From positions 159,460 through 223,459 of the forward strand of contig JAEWVR010000003.1 in assembly GCA_023459055.1 (NCBI GenBank): a stretch of DNA of 64,000 nucleotides, read 5' to 3'. The translations under genes were made by a program, and so were the position numbers. The notes below the pieces were generated by a model that was not told the DNA's origin, searched no databases, and worked only from the letters and a program-made list of their open reading frames with translations. Each line of letters opens with the position of its first letter. Positions within the stretch are counted from its first letter, which is position 1. Of the stretch, positions 53,914 to 63,626 are shown piece after piece. Source of the DNA: Fibrobacterota bacterium. GTDB lineage: Bacteria; Fibrobacterota; Chitinivibrionia; Chitinivibrionales; Chitinispirillaceae.

Positions 53914-55278
53914 CTATTGCTTAATATGCGATTCAGTATGTATTTGTAAACCAAGTTTTTTCATCATATCGTAGAGTGTCGGGCGGCTTATTTCTGCGGC
54001 ACGGGCAGCATCCGAGATATTATAATCAAATCTTTTAAGGAGGTTTGTGAGGTACTCTTTTTCAAATGCATTACGGGCGTCCTTAAAGTTCATATTACTG
54101 AATGATGACACCGATGCAAGCTGAAGATCATCCGGTTCGATGGTTTGATTTTGACATATAATACTTGCACGACTCAGTTTGTTTTCAAGCTCCCGTACAT
54201 TTCCGGGCCAGGAGTAATTTAACAGGGCACTTTCTGCCCGTGGACTCAGCTGCAGTCTGGCAGATCCGAATTTTTCGCGATTCTTTGCAACAAGTGCCCG
54301 CGCGATAATAAGAATATCCTCCCCCCGCTGACGAAGCGGTGGAAGATCAATCTGGAATTCACTCAGACGGTAATAGAGATCACTGCGGAGATCGGAATTC
54401 TCGCTATCCAGGTTTTTTCTGTTTGTCGCAGCAATGACACGCACATTTACTTTACGCAACACCGTATCCCCTACCCGCTGAACATTCTGATCCTCGAGAA
54501 ACCGCAGTAGTTTTACCTGAAGATTTTTCGGCATCTCCCCGATCTCGTCAAGCAGTAATGTCCCGCCATTTGCAAACTCAATAAGCCCTTCCTTGTCAGA
54601 GTTTGCACCCGTAAACGCGCCCCTGACATACCCGAAGAGTTCCGACTCTATGAGGTTATCGGGTATGGCACCGCAGTTGATAGGAACAAAATTTTTCATT
54701 TTCCGGGCACTGTGATAGTGAATCGCACGCGCACAGAGTTCCTTTCCGGTACCGCTCTCGCCACAGACAAGTACGTTCATGTCGGTTTGCGACAGTTTTT
54801 TTATTATTTCAAAGACCTGTTTCATTGCAGCGCTTTCACCGATCATTGACAACGTTGCATCTGACTGTACCACCCCTGCTGTATCATTGTTACCCGGTAA
54901 TTGTCGTTCCAGTTCACTTCGTTTTAATGCACGGTTTATCACTATTTTTAACTGATCAATATCAACCGGTTTGTTAAAAAAATCGAACGCACCTTTTCGT
55001 ACAGACTCCGGACCGACCGTTGATGACGTATTAGCAGTAATGACTATAATTTTCGCATTTCTGTCAATGGTCAGCAATGAATCAATTATTTCAAGACCCT
55101 TTAGCGGTTCATTGTCGAGTCCCATATCAAGGCACACAAGGTCTGGTTTCTTCATTTTAAACTGGTTGACACAGTCATCAGCAGTTTCCGCTTCGATAAC
55201 ATTGTACTCGGAAACCAATGCCCATTTCATATTTTCACGTAACGCCTGATTATCCTCAGCTATTAATAGTAATGACAT
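53914..55278 (-). CDS. prsR: PEP-CTERM-box response regulator PrsR-like
   Basis: 454 residues: receiver (1-125, phosphoacceptor Asp51 in CLDMGL), AAA+ sigma-54 activator domain (about 150-390, Walker A GESGTGKE, contact loop GAFTGA), and a Fis-type HTH (NISDAARAAEISRPTLYDMMKKL). The receiver motifs LLLIAEDNQALRENMKWAL, LDMGLDNEPLKGLEI and KGAFDFFNKPVD match the PrsR/TIGR02915 group that controls PEP-CTERM genes through sigma-54, rather than the general NtrC group. It is encoded just after prsK. A PEP-CTERM gene with a sigma-54 promoter is at 14.5 kb. Confidence 0.85.
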   Translation of the reverse strand: MSLLLIAEDNQALRENMKWALVSEYNVIEAETADDCVNQFKMKKPDLVCLDMGLDNEPLKGLEIIDSLLTIDRNAKIIVITANTSSTVGPESVRKGAFDFFNKPVDIDQLKIVINRALKRSELERQLPGNNDTAGVVQSDATLSMIGESAAMKQVFEIIKKLSQTDMNVLVCGESGTGKELCARAIHYHSARKMKNFVPINCGAIPDNLIESELFGYVRGAFTGANSDKEGLIEFANGGTLLLDEIGEMPKNLQVKLLRFLEDQNVQRVGDTVLRKVNVRVIAATNRKNLDSENSDLRSDLYYRLSEFQIDLPPLRQRGEDILIIARALVAKNREKFGSARLQLSPRAESALLNYSWPGNVRELENKLSRASIICQNQTIEPDDLQLASVSSFSNMNFKDARNAFEKEYLTNLLKRFDYNISDAARAAEISRPTLYDMMKKLGLQIHTESHIKQ

Positions 55279-55299
55279 GTAGTGATTCCATTTGTTATG

Positions 55300-57438
55300 T
55301 TAAAGTAAAATGCAGAATGCAGTCCCCTCACCAGCTGCGGAGCTGCAGAGTAATATACCATTCATTTTTTCAATATATGTTTTGCACTGATATAACCCAA
55401 TACCAATCCCCTTGTCTTTTGTCGTCTCAAACGGTTTGAACAGTTTGTATTCAACAAAATCGCTATCCATACCGCACCCGTTGTCTTCAATACAGATGAC
55501 TGCAGTCCGTTTCTCGATTTGTGAATCTGACAGGTTAAAACGTTTCAGGGTTTCCATCGCTTTACTGTCTGCATCACCGCAATACACACGCAGGATGCCA
55601 TTTCCCTCCATTGCCTCAATAGCGTTTTTAATGATATTGATCACAACATGTTCCAGTGCCGTACTATCAATTGACGCGTTACAACTTTCTTTATTGATCC
55701 ATTCTACTCTCACGCCATCATTTTCTGTCACCAGCGGACTGGTAATCACCTTCTCAATTATTGGTAAAACCGGATCAACAGTAATAGAAAAGACAAGTCC
55801 CTTACGGCTTTTTGAAAGTTTTTCTGTGAGTGCGGTAAGATTTTCTGCACAGGTGCGGATTGATCGGATAAGGCTTTTCTGAAACTCCGGATTTTCGATA
55901 TAGGTATCGGCGTTTTTTGCAATTAATGATAATGTAGCTATCTGGTTTTTCAAATCATGAACGACAAATGATACTATTTGATTGAACGATTGAAACTGTC
56001 CGCTTTCAACCTCTTTTTGTTTAAGAAAATTTTTATGATACAATGAACCGATTGCCTGTGTAAAAACATGTATCAGCGCATTATCCTCAATGTCAAGTTT
56101 CCGCGATTTTATCACGATTAACAGAATACCATTGATAATGCCGTTATGCACGATAGGAAAAATGTTTGTCGGTGACAGCGACTGCATTCTTTTGTCAAGT
56201 GATGCCAGTACGTTCTGTTCCCGTTCTGTGGCATTCTGATGATTGAGCACAAGGGGTGCAGTATTTTTTTCGAATGCCAGCACCACCGGATCATTGGCAG
56301 GAATGGTGATACTATCCATCGTCCCGAATTCAGGATTCCGTTTCAGGGTAAAACTATTCGAATGAGGATCTTTCAGAAACACAAACGCATCAGTGGCGGT
56401 CACCGCATATTTTATATTTTCCACCAGGTTAATAACCGCATTATCAAGCGTTGTACTATCAAGATACGCCTGATTCAACCTGAAAAACTGATCCCGGTAA
56501 TCATACTTGTTTGAATAGAACTGACTATTTACAAAGCGAATAATTCTTCTCCGCATATTTCCACTTGACACAAGCAGAAACAGCAGGAATGCGATGGAAA
56601 ACACCAGTAAGGTTGATTCAAACCATTCAAAATCGATACTCAGAATTTTGAACAAATACAGCGTTGTCCCGACACCAAGAAATGCTGCACCACTGAGAAA
56701 CAGCGAAAATGATGAATACACGGTGTTTCTTGGAATGGTTACCTTCTCATTTGCAATTCGGTACCTGAAAAATCCAATTAACAATACAGGAAAGGTAATA
56801 CCCTGAACAATCAGGTTCAACTGAAGAATCATTGGATTAATTGAATGATAAATGTAGGTCGTTGTATAAAAGAAAATATTGAATACGATCAGTACGATCA
56901 TCGGAATAAAAAACAGCCTCGTTATCCTCCTCTGGTATTCGTGCGCATAGTGCCACGTTTTTTCGAGTGAGTACAGCGCATAAATATGAAGCGCAAGAAT
57001 CAGAAACATCAGAAGATCAAACTGCGTACTATTAATCAGAACAATATCCTCACTGCTGATATTCTCCATCGGTAAAAACGAAACTGACAAAAGGCCAGTA
57101 ATCAGTATCACCAGATAGAAAACATTGACATTTACCGATATTCTGCCTTTGAAAAAAAGCAGTTGATTATCGGCACGTAAAAAGGTACTTGATATATAAG
57201 AAATAAAAACAATTGCAACGACAGACAATCCAAAATACAGTTTGACAAAAATATGGAAAAATTCAATTTGAAGCGTGGTATTAAAAAATTGTATACCAAG
57301 GTAATTAACCACCGGAAGCAGCACTCCGATACCTAACAGCGGAATCGTTGTTTTCCGTTGATATTTTCGAAATACCACCGTTACCGACAGCACAAGATTT
57401 AACAGAAGAGTCAGCAGCGCAAACAATCCAGGGGTCAT
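55300..57438 (-). CDS. prsK: Sensor histidine kinase PrsK-like
   Basis: 712 residues from the ATG at 57438 (a TTG codon precedes it). Nine or so membrane helices occupy 1-290, a GAF-like domain about 330-480, and the kinase core follows: H-box FVVHDLKNQIATL, N-box VINIIKNAIEAMEG, G-boxes VICIEDNGCGMD and FETTKDKGIGIGLY. This membrane-plus-GAF-plus-kinase layout and the VVHDLKNQ H-box match PrsK of the exosortase/PEP-CTERM system. It is 21 bp upstream of prsR on the same strand. The signal it senses is unknown. Confidence 0.85.
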   Translation of the reverse strand: MTPGLFALLTLLLNLVLSVTVVFRKYQRKTTIPLLGIGVLLPVVNYLGIQFFNTTLQIEFFHIFVKLYFGLSVVAIVFISYISSTFLRADNQLLFFKGRISVNVNVFYLVILITGLLSVSFLPMENISSEDIVLINSTQFDLLMFLILALHIYALYSLEKTWHYAHEYQRRITRLFFIPMIVLIVFNIFFYTTTYIYHSINPMILQLNLIVQGITFPVLLIGFFRYRIANEKVTIPRNTVYSSFSLFLSGAAFLGVGTTLYLFKILSIDFEWFESTLLVFSIAFLLFLLVSSGNMRRRIIRFVNSQFYSNKYDYRDQFFRLNQAYLDSTTLDNAVINLVENIKYAVTATDAFVFLKDPHSNSFTLKRNPEFGTMDSITIPANDPVVLAFEKNTAPLVLNHQNATEREQNVLASLDKRMQSLSPTNIFPIVHNGIINGILLIVIKSRKLDIEDNALIHVFTQAIGSLYHKNFLKQKEVESGQFQSFNQIVSFVVHDLKNQIATLSLIAKNADTYIENPEFQKSLIRSIRTCAENLTALTEKLSKSRKGLVFSITVDPVLPIIEKVITSPLVTENDGVRVEWINKESCNASIDSTALEHVVINIIKNAIEAMEGNGILRVYCGDADSKAMETLKRFNLSDSQIEKRTAVICIEDNGCGMDSDFVEYKLFKPFETTKDKGIGIGLYQCKTYIEKMNGILLCSSAAGEGTAFCILL

Positions 57439-57763
57439 CAAAGTGAACCTGCCTTGTGTTCCAGTACCGCCTGGTTTAGAGAAACAACACCCTGACCAGA
57501 GACTGGTTTGTAATGTGTAATAAATCCTGTGTCATCTGTACACTGAATTTTTGACTTGCTACCCATACAACCTATACCTTAAAAATTTTTAAAGTAACTA
57601 CGTTACTGAACCGGTTAATGTAAAATACTTCTGCACCAGGGACTATTCCAGTGGTTTAAGAATTCAGTGCGGAAGGGTTGTGGATGGGCGGTTGTTTTTT
57701 TACCGTTATCACCTGAATAATGTTATTTTCATCTATTGTTGAAAGCAAACCATACATACAACA
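57439..57763. other. Divergent intergenic region, no gene seen
   Basis: The 325 bases between prsK and the DTW gene hold only A/T-rich promoter-like DNA. I see no inverted repeat or ORF that I can support. Confidence 0.4.
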
Positions 57764-58420
57764 ATGAAAGCCCTGATGAACTCCACAGAAAACAAAAAAC
57801 TCGTTGAGGAAAAAGATCCGCGTGTTCATGCGCGTTTCGATAAATTCAGCATCTGTTCAACCTGTTACCGGGATAAAAGTGACTGCATCTGTAAAAAGGT
57901 TACATCATTTAGTAACAAGCTGCGTGTGATTATCCTTCAGCATCCCCAGGAACAATTAAAAAAATTGAATTCAGCACATCTTTGCGGTTTGATTTTAAGA
58001 AACTGCCAGGTTTTTGCAGGACTCTCGTGGCCGAATTTTAAATCTGTAGCAGGCGAACATGAGCAGCCATCACAGTGGGGTATCCTCTACCTGAAGGGAC
58101 ATGCTCAGAGTTCATCTCCCGTAGAAATTTTTGACCGAAAAGATAAACCGATTCTTCAGAGTGAAATCAAACTCCGGGGAATTATCGCGCTTGATGGTTC
58201 CTGGAAACAGGCAAAAACGCTCTGGTGGCGCAATCCGTGGTTTTTGAAACTGAATCGTATCACCCTTAATCCAGCGCATGAATCGTTACGAAACCAATCA
58301 AAGAAAGAGGGACTTTCGACAATCGAATCGGTCGCGCTGGCGCTACGGTATCTTGGTGAAAAAAGCACACTGGCTGATTCGATGATCTGGCAGTATGAGA
58401 AGTTGATTCTCTCCAAATAA
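57764..58420 (+). CDS. DTW-domain protein (tRNA aminocarboxypropyltransferase-like)
   Basis: 218 residues of the DTW domain family. CSTCYRDKSDCICK at about 28-41 is the Cys cluster, VIILQHPQEQLKKLNSAH the N-terminal conserved block, and LDGSWKQAKTLWW takes the place of the DTW motif region (usually DGTW.QA). TapT/TuaA proteins of this family transfer the 3-amino-3-carboxypropyl group of SAM to uridine in tRNA (acp3U). Length and order fit. It is a stand-alone gene. Confidence 0.8.
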   Translation: MKALMNSTENKKLVEEKDPRVHARFDKFSICSTCYRDKSDCICKKVTSFSNKLRVIILQHPQEQLKKLNSAHLCGLILRNCQVFAGLSWPNFKSVAGEHEQPSQWGILYLKGHAQSSSPVEIFDRKDKPILQSEIKLRGIIALDGSWKQAKTLWWRNPWFLKLNRITLNPAHESLRNQSKKEGLSTIESVALALRYLGEKSTLADSMIWQYEKLILSK

Positions 58421-58801
58421 AAAAACCTCTGCCTGCGGGCTCTTTCTTGATCCCTACTATGAAAATTGGTTGTTCCCTTACATAGCTCGAAATCCGCAAG
58501 ACGATGCAGGCGGCGTGCACTCACTATCTAAAGAAGAATTCCCATTATAGAGGCATTAGTCAAGAAATAGCACAAACGCAAACAGAGGTAATTATAATAA
58601 AAAATGGATACGTTCAAGGACAGGTTCTACGGGATCCACCTATTATTTCTGAATCTCTGTACTATAATAATATACTATTTCTTCTTTATTAATGCGGAAA
58701 GTAATTTCTTAACGTGTATTTACAGCATGTTCCGGTCGGATATGGTGCATTTGCTGAATTAAGTTGTTACGATTCATCACTGTTGGATGAAGGAGTTCTG
58801 G
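58421..58801. other. Intergenic region before murA
   Basis: The ~380 bases show no supported gene. Short frames on both strands look accidental, although a plus-strand stretch near 58560-58690 (EVIIIKNGYVQGQVLRDPP) could be a remnant. The murA ribosome site AAGGAG lies at the end. Confidence 0.35.
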
Positions 58802-60145
58802 ATGAGCGCATTTATCGTTGATGGCAAGCGGAAACTCAGTGGATCTATTCAGGTAGCGGGGAATAAGAATGAAGCACTACCGCTTATTTCTGCTGCACTT
58901 ATCAGCAAATCCCCTGTGACCTTTAAGAATGTTCCCGATATTGCAGATGTGCGAAACATGCTAAAAATCGCCGAAGTCCTCGGAGCCAGAGTCACTCCGA
59001 TTATTAATGGTGCTGTAACCATTGATCCATCAGGACTAACTACATCAATACTTCCGCTTGAACTTTCAAGTGCCATACGGGCATCAATCCTCTTTGCGTC
59101 ATCACTGCTGGTTCGTACCGGACAGGCAATAATCCGTCAGCCGGGTGGTGATATGATCGGTCATCGTCGCCTTGATACGCACTTTCTCGTTTTTCAGGCG
59201 CTCGGTGCAAAATTCCAGATTGAACGTAAAATGTCATCAGATATTACTCAGGAGATAAATTTTGTTCTTGATGCGCAGGCGGGACTACGTGGTGCAGACA
59301 TCTATCTTGATGAAGCATCAGTGACCGCGACAGAAAATGCGGTGATCGCTGCCGCCGGTGCAAACGGTGTTACGATCATAGCAAATGCCGCATCGGAACC
59401 GCATGTTCAGGGGCTGTGCCGCTTTATTGAAAAACTCGGTGTTACCATTGAGGGCATCGGATCGAATGTGCTCACTATTCACGGATCTGAAAAAAGGGTG
59501 ACAACACCTGTGGAGCACACGGTTGGCAGTGACTACATTGAGGCTGGCTCATTTATCGGGCTTGCTGCTGCTACACAATCTGATATCACCATTACCGGCG
59601 TTGACACATCGGTGATGCGGATGATTCTGTTCCAGTTTGAGCGAATCGGTGTAATTGTTGATGTCAACAGGGAGCAACATTCGCTTCACGTATCGGGACG
59701 TCAACCACTTAAAATACGCAAAGACCTTGGTGGTGCGGTACCGCGTATCGATGATGCACCCTGGCCGGGTTTTCCCAGTGACCTTATGTCAATCATGATT
59801 GTCACGGCAACCCAGTCGGAAGGAACCTGTCTCATTCACGAAAAGATGTTTGAATCACGCCTGTTTTTTACCGACAAATTGCGTGGCATGGGAGCACAGA
59901 TTGTCCTGTGTGATCCTCACCGCTGTGTCATCGTAGGACCATCACCGCTCTACGCTGCGACACTTAGTTCACCGGACATCCGCGCGGGCTATGCCCTTCT
60001 GATCGCAGCACTGGCCGCTGAGGGAAAGAGTATTATCAACAACATCGAGCAAATTGACAGAGGATACGAGCACATTGACAAGAGGCTTCTTTCACTGGGT
60101 GCGGCGATTGAGCGCAGGAGCGACTGTGGGGACCGTAGCAAGTAG
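58802..60145 (+). CDS. murA: UDP-GlcNAc 1-carboxyvinyltransferase MurA with Asp at catalytic Cys
   Basis: 447 residues from the ATG at 58802 (GAAGGAG 7 nt upstream; an ATG 15 bp earlier lacks a site). EPSP synthase-like fold: SGSIQVAGNKNEALPL, RPxD-like block PGGDMIGHRRLDTH, TPWP-equivalent DDAPWPGFPSDLMS, and EKMFESRLFFTDKLRGMGA. The loop residue that is Cys115 in E. coli MurA is Asp117 here (codon 59150-59152). Cys-to-Asp forms (Mycobacterium, Chlamydia) remain active but are not alkylated by fosfomycin, so intrinsic resistance is inferred. It catalyses the first step of peptidoglycan synthesis. The last codons run into a heptamer repeat. Confidence 0.95.
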   Translation: MSAFIVDGKRKLSGSIQVAGNKNEALPLISAALISKSPVTFKNVPDIADVRNMLKIAEVLGARVTPIINGAVTIDPSGLTTSILPLELSSAIRASILFASSLLVRTGQAIIRQPGGDMIGHRRLDTHFLVFQALGAKFQIERKMSSDITQEINFVLDAQAGLRGADIYLDEASVTATENAVIAAAGANGVTIIANAASEPHVQGLCRFIEKLGVTIEGIGSNVLTIHGSEKRVTTPVEHTVGSDYIEAGSFIGLAAATQSDITITGVDTSVMRMILFQFERIGVIVDVNREQHSLHVSGRQPLKIRKDLGGAVPRIDDAPWPGFPSDLMSIMIVTATQSEGTCLIHEKMFESRLFFTDKLRGMGAQIVLCDPHRCVIVGPSPLYAATLSSPDIRAGYALLIAALAAEGKSIINNIEQIDRGYEHIDKRLLSLGAAIERRSDCGDRSK

Positions 60146-60211
60146 CAAGTAGCAAGTAGCAAGTAGCAAGTAGCAAGTAGCAAGAAGGAAGAAGGAAGAA
60201 GGAAGAAGGAA
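60135..60211. repeat. Heptamer tandem repeats at the murA 3' end
   Basis: Seven perfect copies of GTAGCAA (60135-60183) are followed by four copies of GAAGGAA (60184-60211). The murA stop (TAG, 60143-60145) lies in the second unit, so changes in copy number would not alter the protein. Confidence 0.9.
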
Positions 60212-60263
60212 ATTGATCCCCCACTGGAAGCGCCCCCTTGGTAAGGGGGGATAAAGGGGGGGC

Positions 60264-60481
60264 AATGTCGTTAACTTAAGCTTTACATGTTGCAGCTGTA
60301 CCGATTGCGCGCCCCCACCCCAGCTCAAAGCAGCTGGACCTCCCCCGCAGGAGGGAGGTATCTTTACGATTTTCAAACAATTACACCTCCCTCCTGCGGG
60401 GGAGGTCGCTCGGCTTTGCGAGCGGGTGGGGGCGAGCGCACAAGTGCACTGCCGCCTTGTAAACGTTAAGTTAACGACATT
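60264..60481. mobile_element. 218-bp MITE-like element with 16-bp terminal inverted repeats
   Basis: AATGTCGTTAACTTAA at 60264-60279 is a perfect inverted match to TTAAGTTAACGACATT at the right end (60466-60481). The inner arms are also imperfect inverted repeats: the block with ACCTCCCCCGCAGGAGGGAGGT is near one arm and its complement near the other. GGATAAAGGGGGG occurs on both sides (about 60250 and 60485). No ORF is inside. A non-autonomous element or large palindromic repeat is implied. The remainder of 60146-60637 has no gene. Confidence 0.75.
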
Positions 60482-60637
60482 AGGGATAAAGGGGGGATAA
60501 TTTTTGTGCAAATAGCCCGGACCAGTATTCAAAACAGTTTTAATTAACGAATGAATTAGAAAAGAAGACAGTAGTAAAGAGGTTACTCCGAATCACGAAT
60601 CACTGATTACGACAAGACTAGCCAATTAAGGAGAATT

Positions 60638-61219
60638 ATGTCATTTAGTAAATTTGTTATTATTAGTATCGTTGCAACACTGATGCTTTTGACATCATGC
60701 GCACCGCAGTTGAAGCGGTTTTATGATGGGCATTTTTATATTGAGGATGCCATCTATGAGAATAGAAGTCTGCAATTTATTATCACCTATAAGCGCGGGT
60801 GGTATCTGTTTACTGAAGAGTACGAGATGGATAATGCGACAAAGACATTTGCCCGATCGCTTCACAAACGCAACCAGGAACTTCTGTATGCCGGAGCAAC
60901 TTCTGACGGACTTTACGGGTCGCGATGTATTGCTGCCAACTTTAATTTTCCCGTTGAGCAGTTTGCAAACAATATCCGTAACGCAAACAAAAACGATGTC
61001 CGGAAGGAATATGGCTTAACAAAGGCAGTAATTGGTGAACTTCCCGCATATAAGTGGGTCTATGATCAGATGGGATTCCGGTTTGTAGAGTATTTCTTTA
61101 AAATAAACACCTGTAATATCAGAATTGCCTTCTGGACAAAATCAGAACTCTTCGACAATAACATCAGTGTTTTTGAAGATATTATCAGCACGATGTCGCA
61201 AAGCGGACCAACATTGTAA
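60638..61219 (+). CDS. Small lipoprotein of unknown function
   Basis: 193 residues. The signal peptide with lipobox LLTSC (Cys about 21) places it at a membrane. The mature part has a central Tyr/Trp-rich region and a Cys in INTCNIRIAFW. No family recognised. An AAGGAG ribosome site precedes it. A short gap separates it from the UvrA2-like gene on the same strand, but there is no sign of functional linkage. Confidence 0.65.
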   Translation: MSFSKFVIISIVATLMLLTSCAPQLKRFYDGHFYIEDAIYENRSLQFIITYKRGWYLFTEEYEMDNATKTFARSLHKRNQELLYAGATSDGLYGSRCIAANFNFPVEQFANNIRNANKNDVRKEYGLTKAVIGELPAYKWVYDQMGFRFVEYFFKINTCNIRIAFWTKSELFDNNISVFEDIISTMSQSGPTL

Positions 61220-61232
61220 AAGCTTCAGGTTT

Positions 61233-63626
61233 ATGATGAATGATTTTATTGAAATTAAAGGTGCGAGGATACATAACCTTAAAAACATAGACGTAAAAAT
61301 ACCTCGTAATAAGTTGTCAGTTATCACCGGCGTGTCCGGTAGTGGAAAATCCAGCCTTGCTTTTGACACTCTTTACGAAGAGGGAAAACGCAGGTGTCTG
61401 ATGTTTTCAGATACCCAGTTCATGGTAGACAGTGCCGCTACCTTCGAACGTATTACGGGACTTTCGCCCACCGTAGCAGTTGAGCAGAGAATTATCAGAC
61501 AGTCAAATTCCCGGAGTACCGTGGGAACGCGTACAAAAGTCAGTAATATGCTGGCTGTTCTTTTTGCTGCCTCCGGAGTCAGAAATGCTTCACATAATGA
61601 TAACTCCCCACTCTCAATGGAGATGTTCCAGAAAAACTCTCCCAAAGGAATGTGTGTAAAATGCCTTGGCAAAGGAATTGCAAAGACCCTTGATGATGAA
61701 AAACTCTTTTCGGATCCTTCACAGAGAATAGAAGACGTCTGCCTGGGACTGGGTCGCCGGGGTTTTACCAGAAAGATGCTGGATAGCTATTTAAAATATC
61801 ATAACCTGTCCATTCAGCAACCTCTGCATACGTTATCACAAGAGCAGCTACATGCACTGAAATATGGTGACAACGGAAAATCATCCTTTATGGGATTTAT
61901 TCCGTGGATCATGCAAATAACAAATGGGAAGTTCAACTCCGAGGGACGTTTGGAATTTTTGCTGACAGAGGCCGGTTATATGCAAAAAACAATTTGCCCT
62001 AAATGTAAAGGAACAGGTCTTGGGTATCAGGCAATGCATACCACTATTGGCGGCAAAACTATATCTCAACTTGAAAATATGACTTTAAAGGACTTGCATA
62101 TTTTCCTGAAAGAAAAGGTGGATATTAAATTCTCTGAGCTGTTAAGAGAGATTATAATAAAACTTGAGTGTATGGTAAATATGGGCCTTCACCATCTGGC
62201 TCTTTCCCGTCCTGTCCCGACGCTCTCAGGCGGTGAAATACAGCGATTGTTCCTTGCTGCATACATAATAGCAGAAATGGATTCCATCATATTTATCTTT
62301 GATGAACCAACAATAGGGCTTCATGAAATTGAAAAGCAGAAGCTGATTGAAATCATTAAACAGCTTGTCAAACGCGGTAATACCGTTGTCGCTGTTGAAC
62401 ATGATGAAAATTTCATCCGTAGTGCCGATTACATTGTCGATTTGGGACCTGATGCCGGTATTTACGGCGGTCAGATGATTTTTCAGGGAAGTTATGATGA
62501 ATTTCTGCAATGCGAACATTCCAGGACATCTCCTTATTTGTCAAATAAAATCAATGTACCGAAAAAGCATGTTTACAAGAAGGTTAATACTAATAAACTC
62601 CTTACGTTGGAAAATGCCAACCTTAATAACCTTCGCAATGTTTCGGTACATATCCCGCTGGGTCTTATGGTCGGAGTGGCCGGAGTATCGGGAAGCGGTA
62701 AGTCCAGCCTTATTTCCGGTACGCTCGTTGCAAAATTAAAGGAAAAACTCAAAACCAAATGTGTTATCGATACAGATATTGACTATGATGATCAACAGAT
62801 ACATGATGTTGCAACAGGTACTGCTATAGTTACCATAAAGGGAACCGGACATCTTAAAAAATGTATCGTTATTGATCAGAAGCCCATAGGAAGAAGCCGC
62901 ACATCATGTCCGGCTACCTATACAGGGATTTTTGACAGAATCAGAAACCTTTTTGCCACTACCAAAGAAGCCAAAGAAAAAGGGCATACCGCAGGTTTAT
63001 TCTCTCTTAACTCGGAAGGCGGCTGCAAGGTTTGCAAGGGTGATGGAGTAATTCATTATCATGTAGGTTTTGGTAATTTCATAGATGTCGGATGTGAAGC
63101 ATGTGATGGAATGGGTTTCGTATCTGAAGCTTTGGAAATTACACTGGATAACAAAAATATCCGCGATATACTCGAAATGTCGGTCGATGAAGCAGCGTTA
63201 TTTTTCACTGGCAGGGATACTGCTGTTACTACTATTCTGAAAACCATGCAAAGAGTCGGAATGGGTTATATAAAGCTGGGCCAGAAGACACCAACCATTT
63301 CGGGTGGTGAAAGCCAACGAATAAAACTTGCAAAAGAGCTGTCAAAAGGTCAGGTCGCAAATGATACCTTATATATTCTTGATGAACCTACAACAGGTTT
63401 ATCCTTCTCCGACCGCGAAAAATTAATGACGCTTATTCAGGAGCTCGTGGATAACGGTAACACCGTTATCGTTACCGAACATGATCCATACGTTTTATCC
63501 AATTGTGATTACATAATTGAAATGGGTTTTGGAGGTGGAACAGATGGCGGAAGCGTCATTGCATCAGGGTCTCCGGCAGAACTTAAGCATAATCAGAATT
63601 CCATTATAGGCAGGTATTTTAAATGA
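61233..63626 (+). CDS. UvrA2-like ABC ATPase (lacks UvrB-binding domain)
   Basis: 797 residues from the ATG at 61233 (the ATG at 61236 is equally possible). Two ABC cassettes: Walker A GVSGSGKSSLAFDT near the start and GVSGSGKSSLISGT near 490, signatures LSGGEIQR and ISGGESQR. Zinc-finger pairs are visible: CVKC, CPKC, CKVC, CEAC. UvrA1 has a UvrB-binding domain after the RSTVGT block; here RSTVGTRTKVSNMLAVLFAASG runs almost directly into the CVKC finger, so that domain is missing, as in UvrA2/class II proteins tied to drug tolerance or DNA binding without UvrB. It overlaps the following beta-lactamase-like fragment by 4 bp. Confidence 0.88.
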   Translation: MMNDFIEIKGARIHNLKNIDVKIPRNKLSVITGVSGSGKSSLAFDTLYEEGKRRCLMFSDTQFMVDSAATFERITGLSPTVAVEQRIIRQSNSRSTVGTRTKVSNMLAVLFAASGVRNASHNDNSPLSMEMFQKNSPKGMCVKCLGKGIAKTLDDEKLFSDPSQRIEDVCLGLGRRGFTRKMLDSYLKYHNLSIQQPLHTLSQEQLHALKYGDNGKSSFMGFIPWIMQITNGKFNSEGRLEFLLTEAGYMQKTICPKCKGTGLGYQAMHTTIGGKTISQLENMTLKDLHIFLKEKVDIKFSELLREIIIKLECMVNMGLHHLALSRPVPTLSGGEIQRLFLAAYIIAEMDSIIFIFDEPTIGLHEIEKQKLIEIIKQLVKRGNTVVAVEHDENFIRSADYIVDLGPDAGIYGGQMIFQGSYDEFLQCEHSRTSPYLSNKINVPKKHVYKKVNTNKLLTLENANLNNLRNVSVHIPLGLMVGVAGVSGSGKSSLISGTLVAKLKEKLKTKCVIDTDIDYDDQQIHDVATGTAIVTIKGTGHLKKCIVIDQKPIGRSRTSCPATYTGIFDRIRNLFATTKEAKEKGHTAGLFSLNSEGGCKVCKGDGVIHYHVGFGNFIDVGCEACDGMGFVSEALEITLDNKNIRDILEMSVDEAALFFTGRDTAVTTILKTMQRVGMGYIKLGQKTPTISGGESQRIKLAKELSKGQVANDTLYILDEPTTGLSFSDREKLMTLIQELVDNGNTVIVTEHDPYVLSNCDYIIEMGFGGGTDGGSVIASGSPAELKHNQNSIIGRYFK

